Assembly: GCF_014648515.1 (NCBI RefSeq)
Contig: NZ_BMRG01000007.1
Location: forward strand, 60,786 to 124,785
Reading direction: 5' to 3'
DNA: 64,000 nt
Origin: Saccharothrix coeruleofusca
Lineage (GTDB): Bacteria > Actinomycetota > Actinomycetes > Mycobacteriales > Pseudonocardiaceae
The position numbers and the translations under genes were made by a program. The notes beneath the pieces were generated by a model, which saw only the letters and a list, made by a program, of their open reading frames with translations, did no database searches and was not told the origin of the DNA. Shown here piece by piece: positions 19,586 to 28,499 of this stretch (position 1 is its first letter; the number at the start of each line of letters is the position of its first letter).

Positions 19586-21012
19586 GCGGGCCTGCGCAGC
19601 AGCGCGCAGAACATCGCGTCCGTGCCGTGCTCGTGCGGCCACAGCTGCACCTGCGGCCCCTGGCCCAGGTTCGGCACGCCGGGGAAGAACTGCCTGGTGT
19701 CCAGCCGCTCCGCGCCGGTGCGGCGGGCCACGTCCGCGACCACGCCGACGGTCTCGGCCAGGTGCGGCGAGCAGACCACGTAGGCCACCACGCCGCCGGG
19801 CCGCACCAGCCGCAGCGCCGAGGTCAGCAGCTCGCGCTGCAACCGGGCCAGCGGTGCCACGTCCGCGGGCTGCCGCCGCCAGCGCGCCTCGGGCCTGCGC
19901 CGCAGCGCGCCCAGGCCGGTGCACGGGGCGTCCACCAGAACCCGGTCGAACCCGCCCTCGGGCAGGTCCGGGTCGCGGCCGTCCCCCACGTGCACGGTGA
20001 CCGGCAGGTCGCCCACGGCCTTGCGGACCAGCTCCGCGCGGTGCGGGGCCTTCTCCACCGCGTCCACGGTCGCACCGGACAGGTGCGCCAGCGCGCCCAG
20101 CAGCACGGCCTTGCCGCCGGGCCCGGCGCACAGGTCCAGCCACCGCTCGTCGGGGCCCTCCAGCGGGGCGCGGGTCAGCGCCAGCGCGCACAGCTGGCTG
20201 CCCTCGTCCTGCACCGCCGCCAGCCGCTCGCGCACCGGCTCCAGGTCGCCGGGGTCGCCCGCGCCCGGCTCCAGGTGCACCCCGTAGGGCGAGTACGGCG
20301 CGACCTCGCCGCCGGTCATCGCGGCCAGCTCGTCGGCGCTGACCTCACCCGGCCGCGCGGCCAGGTGCACGGCGGGCCGGGCGTCGTCGGCGGCCAGCGC
20401 CGCCCGCAGCGGCTCGCCCCGGCTGCCCAGCGCCTCGGCGAAGGCCTGCGCGACCCACCTCGGGTGCGCGCTGGCCATGGCCAGGTAGCCGATCGGATCG
20501 GCGTCCTCGTCCGGCGCCAGCTCCTCCACCCAGCCCGCCTCGTCCTGCTCGGTCACCCGGCGCAGCACGGCGTTGGCGAACCCGGCCGCGCCCGAGCCCA
20601 GCTCGGCGCGCACCAGGTCGACCGTGGAGGCCACCGCGGCGTGCGGCGGGATGCGGGTGCGCAGCAGCTGGTAGGCGCCCAGCCGCAGGGCGTCCAGCAC
20701 CGAGCCGTCCACCTCCGACAGCGGCCGGTCCGAGCACGCGCCCAGCACCGCGTCCAGCAGCCCCTGGGCGCGGGAGGTGCCGTAGGCCAGCTCGGTGGCC
20801 AGCGCGGCGTCGCGGCCGGTGATCCGGCGCTCCCGCAGCAGCCCCGGCAGCACCAGGTTGGCGTAGGCGTCGCGCTGGCGGACCGCGCGCAGGGTGTCCA
20901 GCGCGGCCAGCCGCGCCGGGTCCTCCACCGGCGGGCGCGACGGGCCGACGCGCCTGCGCGGCGGGTGCGGCCCGCGCGGCCGTGACGGTCGGGACGGTCG
21001 CTGCGCGCTCAT
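19582..21012 (-). CDS. rsmB: 16S rRNA (cytosine-967-C5)-methyltransferase
   Basis: A 476-residue RsmB/Fmu protein. A basic, Pro/Arg-rich N terminus precedes a NusB-like RNA-binding domain ([22 protein letters not shown]). The SAM-dependent methyltransferase follows ([34 protein letters not shown] with the first catalytic Cys, and [14 protein letters not shown]). The ATG overlaps the fmt stop (ATGA), making def-fmt-rsmB-flavoprotein a tight operon. Confidence 0.94.
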   Translation of the reverse strand: MSAQRPSRPSRPRGPHPPRRRVGPSRPPVEDPARLAALDTLRAVRQRDAYANLVLPGLLRERRITGRDAALATELAYGTSRAQGLLDAVLGACSDRPLSEVDGSVLDALRLGAYQLLRTRIPPHAAVASTVDLVRAELGSGAAGFANAVLRRVTEQDEAGWVEELAPDEDADPIGYLAMASAHPRWVAQAFAEALGSRGEPLRAALAADDARPAVHLAARPGEVSADELAAMTGGEVAPYSPYGVHLEPGAGDPGDLEPVRERLAAVQDEGSQLCALALTRAPLEGPDERWLDLCAGPGGKAVLLGALAHLSGATVDAVEKAPHRAELVRKAVGDLPVTVHVGDGRDPDLPEGGFDRVLVDAPCTGLGALRRRPEARWRRQPADVAPLARLQRELLTSALRLVRPGGVVAYVVCSPHLAETVGVVADVARRTGAERLDTRQFFPGVPNLGQGPQVQLWPHEHGTDAMFCALLRRPA

Positions 21013-21932
21013 GAGATCCGCTCCCCCGGCTCGATCCGGACGCCGCGCGCCCAGTCGGTGGCCGCCATCCGCTTCTTGCCCTGCGCCTGCACCTCGCCCA
21101 GCGCCACCGGGTCGGTCGCCGTGCCGACCAGCACGCGCTTGCGCTCCACCCGGATCTCCCCCGGCGGCAGCGGGTCGCCCGCCACCGGGGTGACCGGGCC
21201 CAGCTTGAGCCGCTCACCGCGGAACCGCGCCCACGCCCCCGGCTCCGGGGTCACCGCCCGCGCCACGCGGTCCAGCGCGCCCGCCGGGGTGGTGAAGTCC
21301 AGCCGGGCGTCCTCCACGGTCACCTTGGGCGCGTAGCTGACGCCCTCCTCCGGCTGCGGCACCGGCCGCAGCGAACCGTCCTCGACGCCGTCCACGGTGG
21401 ACAGCATCAGCTTCGCACCGGACTCGGCCAGCCGCGCCAGCAGCTCGCCGGAGGTGTCGCGCTCGCGCACCCGCTCGGTCACCACGCCGAACACCGGGCC
21501 CGCGTCCAGCTCCTTGACGATGCGGAACGTGGTCGCGCCGGTGATGTCGTCGCCGTGCCGCACGGCCGCCTGCACCGGGGCCGCGCCGCGCCACGCGGGC
21601 AGCACGGAGAAGTGCAGGTTGACCCAGCCGTGGCGGGGGATCGCCAGCGCGGACTCGGGCAGCAGCGCGCCGTAGGCGACCACCGGGCACAGGTCCGGGG
21701 CCAGCTCGGCCAGCCGCGCCAGGAACTCCGGGTCGCCCGCCTTGGCCGGGGTCAGCACCTCGACGCCGTGCTCGTCGGCCAGCGCCGCCACCGGGGACCG
21801 CTCGACCCGCCGCCCGCGCCCGGCCGGGGCGTCCGGGCGGGTGACCACGGCCACCACCTCGTGGCGCGAGTCCAGCAGCGCGCGCAGCGAGGGCAGCGCC
21901 ACCTCGGGCGTGCCCGCGAAGACCAGCCTCAT
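21009..21932 (-). CDS. fmt: Methionyl-tRNA formyltransferase
   Basis: A 307-residue Fmt that formylates initiator Met-tRNA using 10-formyl-THF. It has [16 protein letters not shown], the catalytic [17 protein letters not shown] and a C-terminal OB-like tRNA-binding domain. It starts 2 nt after the def stop, so formyl addition and removal are encoded together. Confidence 0.96.
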   Translation of the reverse strand: MRLVFAGTPEVALPSLRALLDSRHEVVAVVTRPDAPAGRGRRVERSPVAALADEHGVEVLTPAKAGDPEFLARLAELAPDLCPVVAYGALLPESALAIPRHGWVNLHFSVLPAWRGAAPVQAAVRHGDDITGATTFRIVKELDAGPVFGVVTERVRERDTSGELLARLAESGAKLMLSTVDGVEDGSLRPVPQPEEGVSYAPKVTVEDARLDFTTPAGALDRVARAVTPEPGAWARFRGERLKLGPVTPVAGDPLPPGEIRVERKRVLVGTATDPVALGEVQAQGKKRMAATDWARGVRIEPGERIS

Positions 21933-21934
21933 GG

Positions 21935-22480
21935 TCAGGCCCCTCCGAACAGCGGGTGGGGGCTCTGCTTGATGGTGGGCACGCCGCCGTCGAACCAGGA
22001 CTGCTGCCGGATCTCGCGCATCGCCGCCTTGCGGGTGGCCTCGTCCAGCCGGTCGACGAACAGCACGCCGTCGAGGTGGTCGGTCTCGTGCTGGATGCAG
22101 CGGGCCAGCAGGTCGGTGCCCTCCACCTCGACCGGCTCGCCGTGCATGTTCCAGCCCCTGGCCACCACCTGGCGGTGCCTGCGGCAGTCCCAGGACAGGC
22201 CGGGGATGGACAGGCAGCCCTCGGGGCCGTCCTGGAACTCGTCGCCGACCACGTCGAAGGTCGGGTTGACCAGGTGGCCCGCGAAGCCGTCGCAGTGGTA
22301 GGTGAACACCCGCAGCCCGACGCCCACCTGCGGCGCCGCGAGCCCAGCCCCACCGGCGTCGCTCATGGTGTCCCACAGGTCCCTGACCAGCTTGCGCAGC
22401 TCCGCGTCGAAGTCGGTGACCTCGACGGCGGGGGTCCGCAGCACCGGGTCGCCGAAGAAGCGGATGGGTTGGACGGTCAC
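21935..22480 (-). CDS. def: Peptide deformylase
   Basis: A 181-residue metallopeptidase removing N-formyl groups. All three motifs are present: [19 protein letters not shown] (Cys ligand) and QHETDHLDG (His ligands and catalytic Glu). The GTG at 22478-22480 has GAGGAG about 8 nt upstream. It heads the leftward operon and is divergent from an ECF sigma gene 91 bp away. Confidence 0.96.
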   Translation of the reverse strand: MTVQPIRFFGDPVLRTPAVEVTDFDAELRKLVRDLWDTMSDAGGAGLAAPQVGVGLRVFTYHCDGFAGHLVNPTFDVVGDEFQDGPEGCLSIPGLSWDCRRHRQVVARGWNMHGEPVEVEGTDLLARCIQHETDHLDGVLFVDRLDEATRKAAMREIRQQSWFDGGVPTIKQSPHPLFGGA

Positions 22481-22571
22481 GCACTCTCCTCGCACTGGGG
22501 CAGGGGACCAGTCTAGGAGAGCGCGGCACCCTGGCGTGCAACGCCGGGGTGCGCTGTGGCTACCTACCGGC

Positions 22572-23153
22572 ATGACCGTTGCGACGACAAGCTGGCAGGG
22601 GGAGCCGCCGTTGGCAGCCACCGACGCCCAGCTGTGGGCGCGCGGGGACAAGGCGTCCTTCGCGGCACTGTTCGACCGACACGCCGAGGCGGTGTGGAAC
22701 CACGCCTACCGGCTCACCGCGTCGTGGTCCCAGGCCGAGGACCTGACCTCGGCGGTGTTCCTGGCCGCCTGGCGCAGGCGTGCCGAGGTGGCGCTGGTGC
22801 ACGACAGCGCCCTGCCGTGGCTGTACGCGGTGGCGGGCAACATGGCGCGCACCGAGTTCCGCAGGTTGGGACGGTTCCGACGGGCGCTGCACCGGGTTCC
22901 GGACGAAGGACTGGAACCCGACCACGCCGAGCGGGTGGTGGCGTCGGTGGACGACGACCGCGCGCTCAAGCGGGTACTGGCCGTGGTGCGCGGACTGCCC
23001 AGGGCCGAGCGTGAGGCGGTGGAGCTGTGCCTGCTGGGCGAGCTGTCCACCGCGGAGGCCGCCGCCGTGCTGGGCGTGGCCGAATCCAGCATCCGCTCCC
23101 GCATCTCACGGGCACGCGCTCGGCTGCGGGCCGAATTGGAGGAGACGAAGTGA
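22572..23153 (+). CDS. ECF-type RNA polymerase sigma factor
   Basis: A 193-residue sigma-70 family factor of the ECF group. Region 2 reads FAALFDRHAEAVWNHAYRLTASWSQAEDLTSAVFLAAW; region 4 reads LPRAEREAVELCLLGELSTAEAAAVLGV with a recognition helix SSIRSRISRARARL. The ATG is at 22572. The stop overlaps the GTG of the next gene (GTGA), which encodes a single-span membrane protein in the position of an anti-sigma factor. Confidence 0.9.
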   Translation: MTVATTSWQGEPPLAATDAQLWARGDKASFAALFDRHAEAVWNHAYRLTASWSQAEDLTSAVFLAAWRRRAEVALVHDSALPWLYAVAGNMARTEFRRLGRFRRALHRVPDEGLEPDHAERVVASVDDDRALKRVLAVVRGLPRAEREAVELCLLGELSTAEAAAVLGVAESSIRSRISRARARLRAELEETK

Positions 23154-24316
23154 TCGAGCAGCTGCCCCCGCGCAAGCCGTTGCCGCCTGCGGTGCGGGAA
23201 CGGATGCGGAGGAAGATCATGGCCGGGCACGGCGGCGCACGCACGCCGATGGCCGCCGCGGTGGCGGTGACGGTGCTGGTGGCGGGTGGGGCGATCCTCG
23301 CGCAGTCCACCCAGGGCGCCGACACCGCGGCGCTGGCGCCGCCGAGCACCACCTCCAGCGCGCCGCGCGGCCCGCTGGAGCCAGACCTGCGGGCGGTCCC
23401 GGCCTCAGCCGAGGACTTGCGGCTGTGCGAGTTCACCCACGCGCGGTTCACCGTGCCGATGCCCGGCCGTCGGCTCGTGTGGGCCGACGAGGGCTTCTGC
23501 GAGCTGACCTACACCACCGTGGCCAAGTCAAAGACCAGTGGCGCGCTCTCCGGTCAGGAGGGCATGGCGGTCCAGTGGCGATCCCCCACCGGGGTGGTCG
23601 TCGGCCAGGCGCCGAAGGGCACCGCCCAGGCGGAGGCCACCGTGACGTGGTGGCGGGAGCGGGTCTCGGTCCTGCTGCACCAGGGGCGGTTCGTGCTCGC
23701 CCCCGGTCCGCAGCACATCGACCTGACCTTCACCTCCGAGGACCTGCGCCGCACGACCGAGCGGATCGACGCGGCCACCACCCCCGGTGACTCGACCGTG
23801 CGGGAGGTGTTCCCCCGACCCGACCCGACCGAGCAGGACAAGATGGTCGCGCGCTGCCTGGACCACGCGATGCGGCAGAACCTGCCGGGGGCCGAGCGCC
23901 CCGAGGCGTGGCGGGCCGGGGCGCTGGCGAGCGCAGCCCCCGGCACCGGGTTGCTGGTGCTGCGCGACGGGATCGGCGAGACGCTCTACTGCCAGTTGGC
24001 CAACGGCATGCCCGAGACGGTCAACCTCGCCACGCGCGGCGCGTCCAGGGGCGTGGTGCTCATGCTCGACTCGGCCCACGGCGGCCCGTCCGCGCTCGAC
24101 GCCTACGTCGGCGGCCGGGTCGACGACCGGGTGGCGTCGATGGTGGTCACTTACCGGGACAAGCAGGGGGCTGTGTCGGTGGTGGATGGCACGTTCGCGG
24201 TGCACTTCGCCGAGGGCACCAGTGGCCCCGGCTACGAGCTCGACGTCACCAAGCTGCACGTGCGGGCTTTGGACGCGGCGGGCGCGGTGCTGCACGACGG
24301 CCCGCTGATGCCTTAG
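23150..24316 (+). CDS. Single-span membrane protein paired with the ECF sigma factor
   Basis: A 388-residue protein. The cytoplasmic N terminus is short (VIEQLPPRKPLPPAVRERMRRKIM), one membrane helix follows (TPMAAAVAVTVLVAGGAILA), then a Thr/Ser/Pro stalk and a large outer domain with Cys residues near CEFTHARF and GFCELTY. The start GTG overlaps the sigma stop and has GGAGGAG upstream. The layout suggests an anti-sigma or sensory partner, but no HxxxCxxC zinc anti-sigma motif is present, so this is inference from position. Confidence 0.75.
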   Translation: MIEQLPPRKPLPPAVRERMRRKIMAGHGGARTPMAAAVAVTVLVAGGAILAQSTQGADTAALAPPSTTSSAPRGPLEPDLRAVPASAEDLRLCEFTHARFTVPMPGRRLVWADEGFCELTYTTVAKSKTSGALSGQEGMAVQWRSPTGVVVGQAPKGTAQAEATVTWWRERVSVLLHQGRFVLAPGPQHIDLTFTSEDLRRTTERIDAATTPGDSTVREVFPRPDPTEQDKMVARCLDHAMRQNLPGAERPEAWRAGALASAAPGTGLLVLRDGIGETLYCQLANGMPETVNLATRGASRGVVLMLDSAHGGPSALDAYVGGRVDDRVASMVVTYRDKQGAVSVVDGTFAVHFAEGTSGPGYELDVTKLHVRALDAAGAVLHDGPLMP

Positions 24317-24328
24317 CGGGCCGTCGTG
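24293..24328. terminator. Hairpin overlapping the stop codon of the sigma partner gene
   Basis: A perfect 14-bp stem CACGACGGCCCGCT (24293-24306) / AGCGGGCCGTCGTG (24315-24328) with an 8-nt loop containing the TAG stop. It lies between the convergent membrane-protein and ggt genes and could serve both. There is no T tract on the plus side. Confidence 0.6.
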
Positions 24329-24344
24329 AGCGGGCCTTGTGCCC

Positions 24345-24374
24345 GAGCGTTGAACTCGCGGGGTCGGCTCGCGG
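24345..24374. repeat. Short fragment of the dispersed repeat end (fragment D)
   Basis: The sequence GAGCGTTGAACTCGCGGGG matches the right end of repeat copies A and B (GAGCGTTCGACTCGCGGGG in copy B) with two adjacent differences. It is followed by a second GGCTCGCGGGG. It sits in the gap between convergent genes and has no core or paired motif, so it looks like a decayed end. Confidence 0.4.
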
Positions 24375-24376
24375 GG

Positions 24377-26152
24377 TCAGCGGGGGATGACGGCGCGGGC
24401 CGCACCGCCGCCGCGGCGGGTGGGTTCGGCGACCGCGCGCCAGCGGCCGTCGGGCAGCCGCTCGACGGCCGTGGCCGCGCCGATCTCCGCGGTGGAGGTG
24501 AACCGGTGCCCCAGCGCCTCCAGCCGGGCCGCCTCCGGGGTGGCCAGGAACGCCGCCTCGGCCTGCGTCGTGGCGGCGTTGCGCTGCGACGCCCTCGGCG
24601 CGGCCACCGCGTCGAGCAGCGAGCGGCCCCGGTCCAAGCGCTCGGTCAGCACCTGGAGCACCGTGGTGATGATGCTGGCCCCGCCAGGCGAGCCGAGCGC
24701 GAGGACCGGCTCGCCGTGCCGGAGCACGATCGTCGGGCTCATCGAGGAGCGCGGGCGCTTGCCGGGGCCGGGCAGGTTGGGGTCGGGCACGCCGGGGGTG
24801 ACCGGGGTGAAGGAGAAGTCGGTCAGCTCGTTGTTGAGCAGGAACCCGCGACCGGGCACCACGATCCCGCTGCCGCCCTCCTGCTCGATGGTCAGCGTGT
24901 ACGCCACCACGTTGCCCCAGCGGTCGGCCACGGTGAGGTGCGTGGTGTCGGTGCCCTCGTACGGCGTCGGCGCCTGCTGCCCGGCGGTGCCGCACGCGGC
25001 GGGCCTGCGCGGGTCGCCGGGCGCGACGGTGCCGGTCATCGCCCTGGTCGGCGAGATCAGGCAGGCGCGGCTGTCGGCGAAGCGCTGGGACAGCAGCTCC
25101 CGCGCAGGCACGTCGGTGAACGCCGGGTCGCCGACCCACCGGTTGCGGTCGGCGAAGGACAGCCTGCTGGCCTCCAGGAAGCGGTGCAGGTACTGCTCGG
25201 GCGACTCCGCGGACAGCCGCGTGGTCTCCAGGATGTTCAGCGCCTCGCCCACCGTGGTGCCGCCGGAGGACGGCGGGGCCATGCCGTAGACGTCCAGGTC
25301 GCGGTAGCGGGTCCGGGTGGGCTCGCGCAGCGGCACGTCGTAGCGGGCCAGGTCGGCGGCGGTCAGGTCGCCCGGCCGGACGACGCGGGTGGCGCCGGGG
25401 ACCAGCGGCGGCTGCCGCACGGTCCGCACCAGGTCGCGGCCGATGTCCCCCCGGTAGAGCGCGGACACGCCGCGCTCCCGCAGCTCGCGGTAGGTGTCGG
25501 CCAGGTCGGGGTTGCGGAAGGTGCTGCCGACCGCTGGCGGCGCTCCACCGGGCAGGTACAGCTGCCTGGTGGAGGTGAAGTCGGCGAACCGCGCGGCGTT
25601 GTCGCCGACCTGCCGGTGGAAGGTCGCGTCGACGGTGAACCCCCGCCGGGCCAGCTGCTCGGCGGGCCGCAGCGCCTGGTCCAGCGACAGCGTCCCCCAC
25701 TGGCGCAGCGCCCGCTGCCACGTCATCGGCGTGCCGGGGACGCCGACGGACAGCCCGCTGGTCACCGCCTCGGCGAACGGGATGGCCTTCCCGTCCTCCA
25801 CGAACAGGTCCTCGTCGGCGCCGGCGGGCGCGGTCTCCCTGCCGTCCAGCGTGGACACCCGGCGGGTGCGGGCGTCGTAGTGGACGAAGAAGCCGCCACC
25901 GCCCACGCCCGCGGAGAACGGGTCGGTGACGCCCAGAGCCGCTGCCACGGCCACCGCCGCGTCGACGGCGTTGCCGCCGCGCCGCAGCACGTCGACCCCG
26001 ATTTGGGAGGCGTCGGGGTCGATGCTGGAGACCACCCCGCCGAACCCGACCGCCTCGGGCACGCGCGGCGCGGCGGTGGAGGCGTGGGCGGTGCCGGTGG
26101 GACTGAGCAGGGCGGCGACGAGGACGAGGATCGCGGTCGACCGGAGCATCAT
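24377..26152 (-). CDS. ggt: Secreted gamma-glutamyltransferase
   Basis: A 591-residue GGT precursor with a signal peptide (ILVLVAALLSPTGTAHA). The heavy chain opens EAVGFGGVVSSIDPDASQIGVDVLRRGGNAVDAAVA. The autocleavage nucleophile is in TTHLTVAD, and the light chain has LNNELTDFSF and LALGSPGGASIITTVLQVL. It hydrolyses or transfers gamma-glutamyl groups (glutathione and others) outside the cell. Two adjacent ATGs (26150-26152 and 26147-26149) follow AGAAGGGG; the second has better spacing, so the true N terminus may be one residue shorter. Confidence 0.95.
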   Translation of the reverse strand: MMLRSTAILVLVAALLSPTGTAHASTAAPRVPEAVGFGGVVSSIDPDASQIGVDVLRRGGNAVDAAVAVAAALGVTDPFSAGVGGGGFFVHYDARTRRVSTLDGRETAPAGADEDLFVEDGKAIPFAEAVTSGLSVGVPGTPMTWQRALRQWGTLSLDQALRPAEQLARRGFTVDATFHRQVGDNAARFADFTSTRQLYLPGGAPPAVGSTFRNPDLADTYRELRERGVSALYRGDIGRDLVRTVRQPPLVPGATRVVRPGDLTAADLARYDVPLREPTRTRYRDLDVYGMAPPSSGGTTVGEALNILETTRLSAESPEQYLHRFLEASRLSFADRNRWVGDPAFTDVPARELLSQRFADSRACLISPTRAMTGTVAPGDPRRPAACGTAGQQAPTPYEGTDTTHLTVADRWGNVVAYTLTIEQEGGSGIVVPGRGFLLNNELTDFSFTPVTPGVPDPNLPGPGKRPRSSMSPTIVLRHGEPVLALGSPGGASIITTVLQVLTERLDRGRSLLDAVAAPRASQRNAATTQAEAAFLATPEAARLEALGHRFTSTAEIGAATAVERLPDGRWRAVAEPTRRGGGAARAVIPR

Positions 26153-26202
26153 CCCCTTCTACCCCACCCCGGTCGGAAAGAGAACCACTCCTGACCGAAC
26201 GG

Positions 26203-28197
26203 TCAGAGGACTTCGAGCGGGTCGAGCTTGACCCGCACCACATCGGGCTCCTTGCGCGCGCTGCGCACGGCCAGCACCTCCGCCAGCACCGACGCCAGCG
26301 CACGGCCCCGCTCCCTGGGCACCCGCACCAGCGCCCGCTCGCGGTCCTCGCCCAGCGGCACCGGCCCCAGCACCTCGCCCGACTCCGGCAGCCGCAGCTC
26401 GTCCAGCAGCCCGGCGACCGCGTCGGGCGAGCCGTCCACCGTCGCCATCCGCACCGCGGGCGGGAACCCCAGCTCGCCGCGCGCGGCCAGCTCCTGCCTG
26501 GCGTGCCACACCGGGTCCCACCGCACCAGCGCCTGCACCGGGGCCAGCGAGGACTCGGCCACGACCACCACGCGCCCGCCCTCGGAACCGGGCCGGACCA
26601 GCGCGGCGGCGGTCATCCAGCGGCGCAGCGCCTCCTCCGCGGCACGCAGGTCGGCCCGGCCGAGCAGCGCCCACCCGTCCAGCAGCAGCGCCGCGCCGTA
26701 ACCGCCCTCGGCCACCGGCTCCGCCCCCGGTGTGCACACCACCAGCGCGGCCCCACCGGGCACCGAGGCCAGCACCTCGTCCGCGCCGGAGGTGCGCACC
26801 GGCACCCCGCTGAACGCCCGGCCCAGCTCCTCGGCGGTGCGCCGGGCCCCGATGACCTGGCCGCGCAGCCGCCGCGAACCGCACGCCGGGCAGCGGAACG
26901 CCGCCTCGGTGGCCCCGCACCAGCGGCAGTAGGCGGGCCGGGGCACGCCGTCGTCCGAACCACCCGGCAGGGCCAGCGGCCCGGCGCAGCGGCGGCACCG
27001 GGCGGGCGCCCGGCACGCGCCGCAGGCCAGCGCGGGCACGTAGCCCCGGCGCGGCACCTGGATCAGCACCGGGGCATCCGCCGCCAGCGCCGCCCGCGCC
27101 GCCTCGAAGGCGATCGACGGCAGCCGGGCCGACCGTGCGGCCGGGTCCTTGACCTCCTGCCAGTCGCTGTCGCCCACCGCCGCCACGCGCGGAGCCGCCG
27201 CCCGCAGCACCTCCCGCGCCGCCACGATCTCGTGCGCCCACCCGCTGTCCACCAGCAGCTGCGCCTCGGCGGTCCGGGCGAACCCGCCGACCAGCAGCGC
27301 CGCCCCGCTCAGGTGGGCGCGCTGGACCAGCACGTCACGCACGTTGGGGTAGGGCATCCGGGGCTCGGCGTGCAGGTCGTCGCCGTCGTCCCACACCGCC
27401 ACCAGGCCCAGGTCGTGCACCGGCGCGAAGGACGCGCCACGGGTGCCCAGCACCACCCGCACCGACCCGCGCCGCACGGCCAGCCACCGCCGGTACCGCT
27501 CGGCGGGCCCCAGGTCGGCCGACAGCGCGACCACCGCGTCCGGGCCGACCAGCGCCGCGCAGGCGGCGTGCAGCCGGGCCACGTCGCGGTGGTCGGGGAC
27601 GACCACCAGCGCGCCCCGGCCGGTGCTGGCCACCGTCGCGACGACCTCGGCCAGCCGCGCGGGCCAGTCCTCGGCGGGCAGCGCCTGCCACACCGCCCGC
27701 GCGGGCCGCCCGGCCTTGAGCGCGTCCAGGAAGTTCGCGCCGAACGGGTAGCGGGTCCAGCCCGTCCGCTCCGGGGCGGCCGGAGGCGGCGCGGGCTCGG
27801 GGGACGGCTGCGCCTCGACCCGCGCGTGGCGCGGTGGGACGGCCATGCGCAGCACGTCCACCAGCGCCCCGGCGTACCGGTCGGCGACCACGCGGGCCAG
27901 CTCGGCGACCTCCGGCGCGAGCACCGGCTCCGGGGAGATCACCCGGTCCAGGAAGGTCAGCTTGCGCCCGTAGTCGCTGGACTCGACCCGCTCCAGCAGG
28001 TACCCGTCGACCAGCTGCCCGGCGAAGCGCACCCGCACCCGGCAGCCGGGCACCGCCGCCTCGTCCTGCTCGGTGGAGACCTGGTAGTCGAACGGCCGGT
28101 CCAGGTGCGGCAGCGGCACGTCCACGCACACCCGCGCGACAGGCAGCGTCGCGGCGGGAACCCGCTCCCCGCGCCTGGTCGTCGTCTTGGCCGCCAC
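26203..28197 (-). CDS. priA: PriA-like primosomal protein N', helicase-degenerate type
   Basis: A 664-residue PriA homologue. The N-terminal 3'-DNA-binding domain (VCVDVPLPHLDRPFDYQV) and the zinc-binding Cys pairs (CGACRAPARCRRCAG and CRWCGATEAAFRCPACGS) are clear. The helicase region lacks a Walker A GKT: the expected site reads STGRGALVVVPDHRD, and the DEAH position reads AVWDDGDD. This loss is typical of actinobacterial PriA-like proteins, which may still bind stalled forks and load the replicative helicase. The GTG at 28195-28197 is the likeliest start (VAAKTTTRRGERVP), without a strong ribosome binding site. Confidence 0.9.
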   Translation of the reverse strand: MAAKTTTRRGERVPAATLPVARVCVDVPLPHLDRPFDYQVSTEQDEAAVPGCRVRVRFAGQLVDGYLLERVESSDYGRKLTFLDRVISPEPVLAPEVAELARVVADRYAGALVDVLRMAVPPRHARVEAQPSPEPAPPPAAPERTGWTRYPFGANFLDALKAGRPARAVWQALPAEDWPARLAEVVATVASTGRGALVVVPDHRDVARLHAACAALVGPDAVVALSADLGPAERYRRWLAVRRGSVRVVLGTRGASFAPVHDLGLVAVWDDGDDLHAEPRMPYPNVRDVLVQRAHLSGAALLVGGFARTAEAQLLVDSGWAHEIVAAREVLRAAAPRVAAVGDSDWQEVKDPAARSARLPSIAFEAARAALAADAPVLIQVPRRGYVPALACGACRAPARCRRCAGPLALPGGSDDGVPRPAYCRWCGATEAAFRCPACGSRRLRGQVIGARRTAEELGRAFSGVPVRTSGADEVLASVPGGAALVVCTPGAEPVAEGGYGAALLLDGWALLGRADLRAAEEALRRWMTAAALVRPGSEGGRVVVVAESSLAPVQALVRWDPVWHARQELAARGELGFPPAVRMATVDGSPDAVAGLLDELRLPESGEVLGPVPLGEDRERALVRVPRERGRALASVLAEVLAVRSARKEPDVVRVKLDPLEVL

Positions 28198-28229
28198 GTG
28201 CTGAGGTGTACCAGAGACCCCCGACAGCG

Positions 28230-28418
28230 CTACTGCCCCCGGCCGGTCTTCTGCTGCAACTGGTCGATCAGCCGGGACGCCTCGCCCTTGGTCAGCTCCT
28301 CGGGCACCTGCTCGCCCGCCTCCTGCGCCAAGGTGTGCAGGTAGGACTCCTGCGGTCCGGTCATCGGCTCGTCCCCGGTGGTCCAGTCGTCCGGGTCCTT
28401 CTCCGGTGTGCGGTTCAC
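28230..28418 (-). CDS. DUF3072 family small protein
   Basis: A 62-residue protein with the conserved DUF3072 pattern TGPQESYLHTLAQEAG....PEELTKGEASRLIDQLQ. The GTG at 28416-28418 follows AGGGAGACGCGC. The Thr-Lys-Gly-Glu-Ala-Ser core resembles the short helical motif seen in nucleic-acid-associated small domains, but function is unknown. A perfect SOS-type palindrome lies 16-35 bp upstream of its start. It is 32 bp upstream of the PriA-like gene, so the two may be co-transcribed. Confidence 0.82.
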   Translation of the reverse strand: MNRTPEKDPDDWTTGDEPMTGPQESYLHTLAQEAGEQVPEELTKGEASRLIDQLQQKTGRGQ

Positions 28419-28433
28419 GCGCGTCTCCCTTCA

Positions 28434-28453
28434 ACTCGAACGCGCGTTCGAGT
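28434..28453 (-). promoter_or_regulatory. LexA (SOS) box upstream of the DUF3072 gene
   Basis: ACTCGAACGCGCGTTCGAGT is a perfect 20-bp palindrome containing TCGAAC-N4-GTTCGA, the actinobacterial LexA box. It lies 16-35 bp upstream of the DUF3072 start, where bound LexA would block transcription. Control of the DUF3072 and priA genes by DNA damage is inferred. Confidence 0.65.
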
Positions 28454-28499
28454 ACCCACCCGCCCCCACCCCCAACCCCCCACCCCCGCGTTCGCACCA

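Noticed and set aside
28434-28453. SOS-type palindrome as part of the dispersed repeat ends
   Set aside because: It lies outside the terminal inverted repeats of copy B and has no counterpart next to copy A, so it is a separate site.
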